Shown: in pieces, positions 45,535 to 55,752 of the stretch | How the letters are laid out: each line of letters starts with the position of its first letter | Numbering within the stretch: position 1 is the first letter of the stretch | From: Balamuthia mandrillaris | Taxonomy: Eukaryota; Discosea; Longamoebia; Balamuthiidae | Assembly: GCA_031835245.1 (NCBI GenBank) | Contig: JAVKOQ010000215.1 | Location: 1-64,000, forward strand | Direction: 5' to 3' | DNA: 64,000 nucleotides | The notes under the pieces: model-generated | Told to the model about the DNA's origin: nothing | Databases searched by the model: none | Seen by the model: the letters and a program-made list of their open reading frames with translations, nothing else | Translations under genes and position numbers: made by a program

Positions 45535-45575
<41 letters not shown>

Positions 45576-45694
45576 CGTACCGTAGAGACATTAGTATCCG
45601 CGTAATTGAGTTGGAAGTCACCTGTTTCCAAAAAGTATTTGATCTGGAAGGTCAAATTGGCTGATCCACTCAGAGTGCCAACGTTTTCCCTAAA

Positions 45695-45738
<44 letters not shown>

Positions 45739-47102
45739 AGAGAGAGATTAGAAGAAACAAGCAGAAAGACAACAAGCTGCAAATAATTTCTTTACCAAGT
45801 AACGATGAAATGGGGATTCTCTCCGGTATCTTGCAAGAAGAAAGTAACGTTGCTGTTGCCTTCAAACTCAAGTTGGTTGCTCCAGTAAACAGCGATAGAG
45901 TCGCTTGGTGGTTGTTCCTCAAGGCCAATAATGCTCTGAACGCCAAAGCCCACAATGCCAGCTCTGTTCACTGTCAGTTGGCTGTATTTGTGTTTTTTAT
46001 CATTCATTCATTCATTCATTCATTTAGTTCCTCACAGAAGAAAGCCGACAAACGATAAGTAGAGAGAAGGAAACAAGAAAAGAAGAGAACGAACATAGCA
46101 TCTTCACAGTAGAATTTCCAAGGGAGAGAGCCAAGGCTGAACAAAGAGGAAGCAGTGGTACTATCAATACCGGTGTCCATGTGACCCGAGTTGTCAAACC
46201 ACTCAAACTCTACATTCTCCACTTCGTAATAAGGTTCGTAGGAACATGCAGGTTCCTCATACTGAAAGTCCAACGTCCATTCTTCGGTGCTCGATTGTGA
46301 AGAATAGGAAGGGGACAGTGAGATCGTCAAAGTATAAGTTCCTGATAGCTTGTTGTTTCACTGTTTTCAGTTGCCAATAACAAAACAAACGTTAATTAGT
46401 AAGAAAAGAAAGGTACCACAGGAATCGCAGCAGAAATGCCAGGACGGGACATATCAAAGGAGCCAGCGCAGTCCACTTGCTTTGGGATGAATGTCTCCCA
46501 ACCAGGGTGTATTCCTTGTTGAGCGCTGCAGTTACGGTACAGCCCGGAGGTGCTGTTGTAAAAGTCGGCGTTTGGCAGCACCAAGTCCTCGTCTCCAGTG
46601 TAAGCCGGAGAAGGTTGTGTGTCATGAAGGCAAACAGCTTCACAAATGTTTTTTCATGTCAGTGTACGAGTTTTGGTGCAAAAACAGAAGTAAAGAAAAC
46701 AAAGAAGGAAAAAGAAAAAAGAAAAGCCATACTGAGTTGACGAACTGCGTCAAAGTTCTCGGGGCCAGTGAGACGAAGGTACAGGAAATTGTCAAAGCCA
46801 GTCATGCCCTGGCACTCGGCTGGCGCTTTGGTGGCCTGCGGCTCGATGGTAAACGGCTCATCTCCGTTGTTGTAGAGGGGGATGTCGAATCGGACAAATA
46901 TTTTTTCGCCAGCAGAGTTGGCGCAGCCCGCGGTCACCAGACAGGAGTCGTCCGGAATGATTCGCCGCACCACCTCCAAAGATTGTTCCAATCGGTCCAT
47001 GTCTATTTGGAGGTCAACTGCGGCGAAGGCGTTGCCCGCAAATAAAAACAGGCAAACGCCCATAAACAGAATAGCAACAGGAGTTTGTGTACACCGCCTC
47101 AT
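44777..47102 (-). CDS. Lysyl-oxidase-like / PKD single-pass membrane protein
   Basis: Start ATG at 47102; signal peptide MRRCTQTPVAILFMGVCLFL ending near AFA. The ectodomain begins like extracellular lysyl-oxidase-fold proteins: DDSCLVTAGCANSAGEKIFV then RFDIPLYNNGDEPFTI (family: C-x-x-x-x-GC-x-x-x-G-x-R-x-L-x-RF-D-T-x-x-x-N-x-G). Later come VCLHDTQ and CSAQQGIHPGWETFIPKQVD with the Cys pair. The copper-binding H-x-H-x-H block expected between them is not seen. Three beta-rich exons follow, then a PKD-like domain (LEYQWIFGDGLRPP; VDHIYSTKGNYTVSLIVYDG), one membrane helix (LPIVLGVVFGIVGLIVIVGL) and a 20-residue tail. It is likely a cell-surface receptor or adhesin. Two introns hold CT or GA runs. 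Confidence 0.65.
45540..45572. repeat. CT microsatellite (GA on the sense strand) in LOX-like gene intron
   Basis: About 16 CT units just after the donor of a minus-strand intron. It is purine-rich in the sense direction, unlike the other intronic arrays. Confidence 0.95.
45698..45738. repeat. GA microsatellite in LOX-like gene intron
   Basis: About 19 GA units; CT on the sense strand of the minus-strand host gene. Confidence 0.95.
46003..46024. repeat. Short (CATT)n tetranucleotide run
   Basis: Five CATT units within an intron of the LOX-like gene. Confidence 0.9.
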
Positions 47103-47371
47103 CTTCTCTCCTCCTCTTCGTTTGCCGCTTGCTTGCTGTACCACAAGGAAATAACGTTCTGTTTGTGGGTAATGCAGCTCATACTCGTTGTCTAAATAAT
47201 CTACCCCTTAAATTAATGAGCAACGTTTGTACCAATACTTTTCCACTATTTCAAAACTCCGAATGTAATTAATAATATTAAATTAAATTATCCACCAACC
47301 ACCCCATTCGCTCAAATTAATAACCTATTTACCCGATATGCAAAAAAAGGAGGGTTTCTTGCGTCCGTTCG

Positions 47372-50300
47372 TCAAGAATCGCTAAGGTAGCACGGCTCGT
47401 ATTCGTCCACTTCTGCATTCGCCCATGTCGTTATTCCAATGGCCTCCTCCCCTTGTTCTTGTACTCTGCCTGCTGCTGCATCTGACAGGCTCCATCCTCC
47501 CATCGCTGAAGTTAGACTGGCCAAAGGCCAACGTCCCGCTGTTCCCTCTATTTTTGTTTTCATAGCATATTTAAAAAAAGAAAGAAACGACAAGAAACTA
47601 AATGAGAGATGAAAGTACCGGAAAGTTGGTCCAACTCTTCAAGGATCTCTTTGAAGGAGGGCCGTTGCTGAGGGATGGAATGCATGCACGACGATATGAG
47701 CAGCCTCCACCGGTCAGGTACAGTGGCGGGTATCGTCGGACGAAATCCCCCCTTCACCATCTCTCCAAAGAGCTTGGGATCCATCTGCTGCTGATGTTGT
47801 TGGAAAGCATAATGGTCCACAATTGTTGCGCCATTCTCATCAGCCCCACCAAAATTGCCACAGTGTGGCTCCTTTCCTGTCCACAGTTCGTACAGCACGC
47901 ATCCAAAACTGTATACGTCAGCGTATTCTGTATAGGTCTCGTTTCTTAGCACTGTTAGTGTTACAAATCAGGTTAGCGCCAAAAAAAGAAAAAAAAAACA
48001 CACATACACAAATATATTACGTGAAAAGACGAAGAAAAAAAAGGGAGGCCAAGAAAAGAACAGTAAATACCTTCGGGAGCCATCCAAGGGATTTGTCCAA
48101 CAGCATAAGCTTCGTTTTCTGATTCTTGCTTCACGTGCGAAAGTCCAAAATCAGCTACTTTTGTCGTTTTATTGTTGTCCAGCTGCACGTATTGCATAAC
48201 GTTAAAAACAAAGAAAAAAAAAGAACAAAGAACAATGAAAAAAAGAGCAAACCAGAATGTTGTAACTCGAAAGATCTCTGTGCAAAATCGGTTTAGGCTT
48301 ATTGGCATGCAAATAAGCCATTCCCTTACATATATCCAGCGCGATGCGATGCCGCAAGCTCGGTTGGTTCTCCAACGCAAAGAAGCAATCCTGTATGAGC
48401 GCATGAAGACTGCCTCCGCTCATATACTCCATCACAATGCAATGATTGCCTTCAGGAGTGCAGGAGACGGCGAGAATCATAATAACATTTGGGTGCCGCA
48501 CGTGGCTCAGCATGATGACCTCTTTCTCGAAGAGGGCAGAGTCCCCTTTGTAGGAGTTGCGATAGATGACCTTGACGGCCACTTCAGTGCCGTTCCATAC
48601 AGCCCGCTTCACCTCCCCAAAGTGGCCTTTGCCTAGGTTTTCGTACAGTTGTAGCTCGCTAAAATCTATTCTGGCAATTGTATCTCCAATATCTTTCGAA
48701 AACGGATAAGAAAGGGAAAGAATAAACGAAAAACGAAAAGAGAGAGACGAGAGACGAGAGACGAGAGACGAGAGACGAGAGACGAGAGACGAGAGACGAG
48801 AGACGAGAGACGAGAGACGAGAGAGCGTACAATGTTTACGAAGGTAGTCTTGAATTTTTTTGCGGCTGGAGTCGCGACTGCCATGCATTGCCTCGATCCG
48901 TTGCATGATTTCATCCCGAGCTCCATAAGATGCTATCCCCAGTTCTTTTTTTAGCACTTCCATGTCCAACTTCTTCAACAGCAAAGGACCTGAGATATGA
49001 TGCCGAGCAAAATTTTTGGCGTATTGTGGATAGCCGATCGCTTCAACCCAGTCTCTTACGTCCTCTGGACTCCAGTTGGTTATTCCTTTGGCTTCCAGCC
49101 GGAACTTGCATCGGTCCAATGTTGCCTTTTTCAATGCTTGCAAAATTTCTTCGTTTTCTTTATTTTCTTCAATAACTAAATTGTTTTGTTTGGGAATGGC
49201 ATTAGAAAGGAGAAAACTAATAGCTTGGAAAAAGAAAAAGAAAAACAGAAAACAGAAAACAGATATGAAGAAAAGAAGTGAAAATGGAGGACGTACGACT
49301 TAAGACGGTGCGATTATAGTTATCAGTCGCTTCGGGATCCGCCCCAAACATCAGTAATAAATGAACACATTCTTTCCAACCACCCATAACAGCGGCATGC
49401 AGTGCTGCACACCCCATTTCGTTACGCAACTGTACATTTGCTTGTTCTGTTTGAAGAAGAAACAAGAACAAATGAGATCAAAGAAACATGATGAGATAAC
49501 CTTTGAAAAAGAAGATGGCCACAACAAACCTTGCAATAGCAATCTCACGCATTCGGTATGGCCTTTGGAGGCTGCTTTAAAAAGCGCCGTTTCCAACCAC
49601 ATATCCTGCGCATCGACATCAGCCTTATTTTGCAGTAGAATCCGCAAACACTCCACGTGATTGTATGAAGCGGCTTTAATGAGCGGCGTCTCTTCCCACT
49701 TGTTCTTCCGATTGACGTCTGCGCCGGCTGCTATCAACAGTTCCACGCATTCTAAGTGTCCTTTGCGAGCAGCGAGCGCCAACGGCGTCCGCTCCTCCGG
49801 CTCCAATTCGTCCACCTCAATATCCTTCACCAAAAGCAACCGCTCCACGCAGCGAGCATGTCCCTCGAAAGCAGCCCAATGCAACGGCGTACAGCCAAAG
49901 GATTTGCTTGATGGATTCTCTCCTCTGGCGAGAAGAGCGTTCAGCATGTCCAAGTTTCCCCTCCGTGCGGCCATATGCAGCGGTGAAAACTCCTGTAGAG
50001 CCTGCTCTGGTGTTACGTGTGGTGTTGCTAGCAACGGCGTACTCACCCGCCGTCGCTGCGCAAGCTTGGCCCTGGTTGTGGGCTCCGTCCCTGCTTTTTT
50101 GTTGTTTCGGTTGGTGTTGTCTCTGCCTCCTCTCCTCCCTCGTCTCTTACCCTCCGCCTCAGCTTTTTGCCCTTCCGTTTCATCGTATTCCACCAAGTCT
50201 TCCTTGTAGCATTTGATCTCTGCCACAAAGCTGTTTTGTTTCATCACTTTTCCGCCGTTACCTCCTCCGCTCCCCCCACTTCCACCCCCATTGCCACCGC

Positions 50301-50670
50301 TACCCTTTCCTCTACCCCATCTTCTCTCTCTCTTTCCTGAGCCAAAAAGGGAGGCCTGCTCCCTCGCTGTAGCGCCCTGCGGGGAGGTACGTTTGGGGCT
50401 CTGGCTGTTGTGTCGTTGTTGGCGCTGAGGAGGTGAGCCACCCGTTGTTGTGTTGGTGGTGGGTGGTTGTTCTTGTGAGGGCTGTGGTTGTGTGCCTCGG
50501 CCTCCTCTGCCTCTGGGGCCTTTTGCTCTCCTTGAAGAGGTTGAACGTACAGATGCCGCGTGCTCAGGGCCTTCTTCCTCATTATGCCACAGCGCGGCTG
50601 AAGAAGAGCCAAGGAAAGGGGACGGCTGCCCTCCCCTCTTCCGCCAAGGCGTTGCTCCCTGTGGTTGCAT
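47372..50670 (-). CDS. Ankyrin - SAM - tyrosine-kinase-like (TKL) protein kinase
   Basis: Start ATG at 50670 and about seven exons. A disordered Gly/Arg/Pro-rich N-terminus of about 230 residues leads to seven ankyrin repeats (EFSPLHMAARRGNLDMLNAL through MGCAALHAAVMGGWKECVHL). A SAM domain follows (ITNWSPEDVRDWVEAIGYPQ), then a kinase: ENLGKGHFGEVKRAVWNGTE (P-loop), VAVKVI (Lys), LHRDLSSYNIL (HRDLSS form of the catalytic loop), VADFGLS (DFG), GQIPWMAPE (APE), DVYSFGCVLYELWTGKEP and QQRPSFKEILEELDQL. All catalytic residues are present, with TKL features (W-M-A-P-E, D-V-Y-S-F-G). The C-terminal extension after the kinase is short. This layout is common in amoebae. One intron holds the GAGACGA heptamer array. 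Confidence 0.94.
48745..48823. repeat. GAGACGA heptanucleotide array in TKL kinase intron
   Basis: About 11 tandem 7-mers (sense-strand TCGTCTC) between the SAM and kinase exons. Confidence 0.97.
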
Positions 50671-51456
50671 TTCAGAGAGTTATGTTTTTGGGGGTTCGGT
50701 TGTTACCTCCTCCTCCTCTTCCTCCGATTATATCCTTCTTGAAGAAGAGGTGCTGCTGCTGGTGCTGAAGCCCACGAGGCACAGCAGCCCAATAAACAAA
50801 GGAGAGGGTTGGTCCAGGGTATGTTGGAAAAAAAAAAGAAAAAAAGAAAATCAGGATCGCCCGCCGCTATGCAGATGGATGTTGCTGAACGAAGAGGAAG
50901 AAGAGTGGGTTGATTGAATGGCCTTAATCTTTACCAACAAAAAAATGGCTATAAATAAAATAAAACATAAATAAATAAATAAAACCGCCAACAACGAATC
51001 TACTTTACTTGTTGGTAACCCACCCACCCTTCCACCCTCTCAAAAAAAAACCCCCAAAAAAAAGTAGCAGAAGCAAAAAATAAAATAAAAAAGAGGTTCT
51101 CTCTCTCTTCTTCTCGTGTTCCTTCCTCTTTTTTTTCTTTGCGCCGCCTTAGTATTCCTGCTGCTGCTGGTATTGTGTGCATGAGCGGAGAGGAGAGAGG
51201 AGGACAGGAGATTGGATAGGAGACAGTAGAAAACAATAAGGAGATAGATAGGGGAGAAGACATAGGAGAGGACAAGAGACCTTTTATTGCCCATCGCCAA
51301 AAAGAAGAGAAGAGAACGAACGAAAAAGATTGAACAAAAGCAAACGAGCCGTTCGTTCAGCCCTTCGTTTCTGATTATTTTTTTTTTTGTGTGCTAGCAA
51401 ACAAGGTTTTCTTGGTGGCGTGGTTTGTTTCAAAAAAAATTGGAAGAGAAGAGCAA
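50671..51456. promoter_or_regulatory. Divergent intergenic region, TKL kinase / PP2C-like fusion
   Basis: 786 bp between opposite start codons. It contains an A/T-rich block with AATAAATAAA units (50945-50990), a GAGATAGGA-like purine run (51185-51280) and several A-runs. No gene or RNA was recognised. Confidence 0.35.
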
Positions 51457-54194
51457 ATGGCAGCGGCCAAACCGGCATTCCCGCCGCCCTCCTTGTACGC
51501 GGCGCTTCCTCCCGATATGAAGATTAGGCCTCTGGCGAAGAGGGAAAGGCAAGTTTGCTTTTTTGTTGTCTGTTCTCTACTCTAATTGTGGGCTTGTTGT
51601 GATCAGAACCCAACGAGTATTCGGCCCAAAGAAAGATAACAAAGAAGAAAGCATCATTTCGCGTAGCGACATCATGGTACTTTTTTTTAAAAAAAAACTT
51701 TCAGCTCAGCCCATTCGAGCTTTTGTGTTTGCTTCCGTCATCTTGGTCGTCTTATGAAAGAGTTTTTTCGTGCTTTTTAGGTTTCCGGCATAAGCAGTTC
51801 GTCTTTTCCTAAGAGACCTGGCACCAGCTTGCGAGATGGCGACCCCGTTGCTGACTCATTTCGTTGCACATGGTAACATGAGTGGTTGTTGTTGTCTTGT
51901 GTTGTTGTCTTATGTCTTCTCTTTCTTCTTCTTGACCGCCTTTTCTTTTCCGCCATATGATAGTTGGGACAACAGGTATCAAAAGCGCTGCTCTGGTTAT
52001 GCTTTTCATTTATTAAAACTCTCATTCTAACACAACATTAGAGTGATAGCGGCAGTGGCAGATGGCTGCAACTTTGGTAATAGGCCACAAGAAGCTGCCA
52101 CCAAAGCCACATTCGCTTTCGTGGAGCACGTGAATGGCAAGCAAACCTTTGGAGACTTGCAGGAAGCCGGCAAGTTGATAGAAGAAGCCTTCGAACAAGC
52201 TCATCTTCACATTATCGCTAACAAGAAAGGAGCAGACATTTGGGAGGCTGGTACCACTTCTCTCTGCGGCGGGATGATAGTGGAGTTGAAAAAAGAGGAC
52301 AAGAGAGACTTAAACTGGGGATTCATATGTGGAGCAGTCGGTGATATTAAGGTCTATCGTTGGACTCCTAAGCAACCAAAAGGCTCCCGCGTCATGGATG
52401 TTACTGAGAACAATCGCTTTCAAGCCAGAGATGAACGTGATCCTGGTGGCAGGTCGTCTTCTTGTTCTTGTTCTTGTTCTTGTTCTTGTTCTTGTTCTTG
52501 TTCTTGTTCTTGTTCTTGTTCTTGTTCTTGTTCTTGTTCTTGTTCTTGTTCTTGTTCTTGTTCTTGTTCATCTTGTTCTTCTTCTTCTCTCTTTTGTTTA
52601 TTCTCGCGAGTTGATATATGAACAAATGATTGTAGGTTGGGACCTTATCTAGATGAGGGTTTGCCCGACTTGCGCAACTTTAGGCTGTATTGGACTCCAT
52701 GCGACAAAGGAGATATGTTCTTCTTTCTGACGCGTGGCGTTTACGAAAACTTCCACCCGATGATGCAAGGCAAAACCCCAAAAGATATTCCCGATTTGTC
52801 GGTGAGCACCTGGGAAGGTTTGTTCTGTTCTTTCACGTTCTCTTTTTATTCTTTCTGGTTTACCATCAAATATGCAGAGGCCGAAAAGAACGCGTTGGCC
52901 CAGCAACAAATAACTCTGTGGATGAACTCACAACTAGAGCAGCTGATTGAGAACCATGGAGCTAGCCCAACCATATCCAAAGCCATCCTTACCATGTGCA
53001 TGCAGATAACCTCCGCTCGACGAACTTTTATGGAAGACAACCAATCTGCTCGTCCACCAACCGACTACGTGTCTTTTCCTGGCAAACTGGATCACATGAC
53101 TGCTCTGGTTTGTTTTCATATCTGTTTTTCCTCTGCTAATTCTAAAGCATAACTCTGCTTTCTCTGGTGTAATTACGACAAAAACAATCAAGGTTTTAAG
53201 AGTAGGGGTAGTACGCGCGCCACTAGGATCGATGCGCAAAGCAGCCCACCCATTGGTGGCCGGCTCTGTCAACAATCTTTTATCCTCCGATCCATCGCTT
53301 TCCACTTCTCCCTTCTCATTTACAGCCTCTGGTAATGTGAACGGAAGTACAAACGGGCCTATAGCTGAACGATGGGAATGGCGGTGTTTCTTCCCCCTCA
53401 CGCCCCAGATAACCACAACCACAACGGAGCAGACAGCTGCTACAACAAAGACAAACGCAACAACATTAATCGAGAGGCTGGCAGACAAGAACAAGAAGTT
53501 AGCCATGGCGGTGCAAAAATTGGGGAAGGAAGGGACGCAGCACTTTACTTTTTATCTCAACTTCTTCGAACCGGACATCATCCTTCGGCAAGAGCACAAC
53601 GCGCCTCCCAAACATGGCGAGGTGAGAACCGCGCCGCTGCTGCTGGACGCCCGAATAAAGAAGGAGGAGAAGGAGGGCTTTGACTGTTGGCGTCACTGCG
53701 CCCAACTGTCCTTTGACAATCATATGGACAAGCACCACCTTATCAAGTCGGTCATAACTTCCCTCTCCCAACGTGGCTTCCCTCAGGAACGCATCATCCA
53801 GGTCTCTTCCTCCATCGACTCTTTCCTTCCCTCTCTTGACACCCTCCTTGTTCGCGAGAGGAAGAGAGTGTTGTCATTTGGAGAGTTGGGCAACCTTTAT
53901 GGATCGGCAGCAGGAGACCTTGCTCTTGCTGAAAGCGATTTGATGGTGATGGGCAAGGATGGCACCTGCCTAGGAACCTTCCATAGCATTCATCTGAGTG
54001 CCGCGAAGCCCAAGTACATCAAACCTTTTGTGAAACAGCACGTAGTGCCCTACCTTCTGGATGTCGCATCTTCTCCTCCATCTTCCTCTTCGGCCCAGTC
54101 GCCTTCCGCTGCCTCCCCATCTATATCGGCAAGGGTGCCTCCCTCTGTTCTTTGCATGAACTTTTCAGAATTCTTGTGCAAGCTTCGCAGTTGA
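51457..54194 (+). CDS. PP2C-like domain fused to a long unknown C-terminus
   Basis: ATG at 51457 (MAAAKPAFPPPSLYAALPPD) and about eight exons. The first 400 residues look like a divergent PP2C: NRVIAAVADGCNFGNRPQEA replaces the usual D-G-H-G-G (D-G-C-N), then GTTSLCGGMIVELKKED, WGFICGAVGDIKVYRWTP (like A-N-V-G-D-S-R) and DKGDMFFFLTRGVYENFHP, ending GKLDHMTAL (the terminal D-D/N-x-T-x-L strand). Without the exact DGHGG it may be weakly active or a pseudophosphatase. Exon 8 joins in frame and adds about 330 residues of unknown type (ERWEWRCFFPLTPQITTTTT, QVSSSIDSFLPSLDTLLVRE, LNFFEPDIILRQEHNAPPKH). An intron carries a TTCTTG hexamer array. Confidence 0.75.
52459..52572. repeat. TTCTTG hexanucleotide array in PP2C-like gene intron
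   Basis: About 18 to 19 tandem copies starting about 12 nt into the intron and ending near the TTCATC break. Confidence 0.98.
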
Positions 54195-54386
54195 GGAGCT
54201 CCTCCTCTCCCTCTGTCTTTTTGGTGTTTTGTTTTTCGCAGGTGGAGGCAATAACGTGTACCTTCTATACATAAAAATGAATGAATGAGTAGTTTGTGTT
54301 TGGTTGTTTGGTTTTTTAATTGTCCACTTCCAAACGAGAAGGAAAGGGAGGAAGTTGGTAACAAGGGGCCAGTGCATAAAACCCTT

Positions 54387-55283
54387 TCACTCTTCCTTCC
54401 TGGCAACCTTCCGGCGGCCGCCTGCAGCAGCAGCAGCAGCACCACTACCATTGCCAGCAGCACGGGTCTTGGCAGCAAAGTCCTCCGCAGCAGCGGTGGC
54501 GGAGCGGCGACCGGTGTAAGTGCGGATGTAGAAGGAGGTGAAGAGGAAGATAAAGGAGAGGCCAACGGCCTGACCGAAATAAACGGACCAGATGTGACCA
54601 CGGCAGTCCCACACGCCCAAAATCGGGATGGCGATGATGTGAGGCCAAGTGGCGGACATGTCGATGAAGAACTGCACGATCTGCAGCTGGGTGAGGTAGC
54701 GCTTCCACCAGGGCTGGTAGCCGAAGGTCTGCACCATGTAATAGTAGTACATGAACACGTGCACAATGGAGTTGTTGAGGACGAGGATCCACTGGCCAGT
54801 GGTGTCCGTGTAGCAGAAGAAGTAGAAGAGGTAGGGCACGATAAAGTGATGGTAGACATGCACAAACTCCAGGTTCTTCTTCTTCAGCACCAGCAGCAGC
54901 GTGTCAATCATCTCATAGTACTTGGAGACGTAGAAGACATAGCACCAAAAGGCGAGGCTGCCTCTAGCCAGGGAAGGGGAGTTGCGGTCGGCGTAGGCGT
55001 GGCCTTCATCACAGTAGATCTGGGACCAGCCGTAGTTGCGGACGATGGGGATAAGGGCCGCCACAACACCCACTGCCATCAGTAAGCTCAGCAGGCAGAG
55101 GAAGAGGTTGTGGACGGCGGTCACTGCTTTCAGCCTCATTGGCTCCTTGATGAACTGTCTCAGCCCAAAGATGAAAATGAGGTAAAAGAAGGTGCCGCCC
55201 ACAACAAGTTCAGGGCTGGTGAACGGCGCCCCGTGGAAACTAAAGTTGTCGATGTAGTTTTGTACTGCGCGAAGCTGTTCCAT
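54387..55283 (-). CDS. ELO-family fatty acid elongase, HVYHH type
   Basis: One exon of 298 residues; ATG at 55283 (MEQLRAVQNYIDNFSFHGAP). Motifs: SKYYEMIDTLLLVLKKKNLE (x-x-x-E-x-x-DT), FVHVYHHFIVPYLFYF (H-x-x-HH in its HVYHH form, seen in elongases of longer or unsaturated substrates and the yeast Elo2/3 group), LNNSIVHVFMYYYYMVQTFG (N-x-x-VH-x-x-MY-YYY), and six to seven membrane helices. Asn replaces Met in the usual MN-x-x-VH start. The C-terminus is Ala/Arg-rich (RRKVARKEE). It acts in the ER membrane in malonyl-CoA-dependent elongation. The front-end desaturase 8 kb downstream would be its natural partner in polyunsaturated fatty acid synthesis. Unlike the 11.6-kb ELO, it has no intron. 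Confidence 0.95.
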   Translation of the reverse strand: MEQLRAVQNYIDNFSFHGAPFTSPELVVGGTFFYLIFIFGLRQFIKEPMRLKAVTAVHNLFLCLLSLLMAVGVVAALIPIVRNYGWSQIYCDEGHAYADRNSPSLARGSLAFWCYVFYVSKYYEMIDTLLLVLKKKNLEFVHVYHHFIVPYLFYFFCYTDTTGQWILVLNNSIVHVFMYYYYMVQTFGYQPWWKRYLTQLQIVQFFIDMSATWPHIIAIPILGVWDCRGHIWSVYFGQAVGLSFIFLFTSFYIRTYTGRRSATAAAEDFAAKTRAAGNGSGAAAAAAGGRRKVARKEE

Positions 55284-55752
55284 CTTTTTGTCACTCTCTT
55301 CTAGAATAAATAAATAAGCTGTTTTTTTCACTGCTCCTTCCTCGCTCGCTGCCTCTCGTAAAACTCCTTTGGTGCTATTGCCGGAGGGTAGGGTGCTTTC
55401 CTCTTTCTTTCCGTCGTCAAACTGCTGCTGCTGGTGGTGTGGTGCTTTGGCCCCGCTGCTGCTCCTCCTCGCTAAATAAAAAAAAAAAGCCCCCCTTTCC
55501 CCTCTTCACAAAAAAAGAATGCCCCTTTGCCGGAACGTTAATGCGAGACGCTGGCAACGACTGTGACCCGATGCCCTCCTGTAATGGGTTAATCGCTATG
55601 GTGATTGGACAGTTTTTGGCCCATAGCCTTCCCATAAGCAATAACTCCTAATGGCGGGTAATTATCGATAAATGGCAATAGTTAACGGTAATTGTCCTAA
55701 TAATAAATAATATTTTTTTCCTAATAATAAATTAAAGAAGAAAAAAGAATTC
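55284..55752. other. Elongase upstream / synthase downstream region
   Basis: 469 bp with the promoter of the elongase gene and the 3' end of the SAMD8-like gene. A GATTGG box lies at 55604-55609. The part at 55655-55740 is strongly A/T-rich (TAATAATAAATAATA), as expected for 3' UTR and cleavage signals. Confidence 0.4.

Noticed and set aside
54285-55085. Plus-strand open frame of 266 codons opposite the HVYHH elongase
   Set aside because: Antisense shadow of a well-conserved ELO gene; no family likeness of its own.
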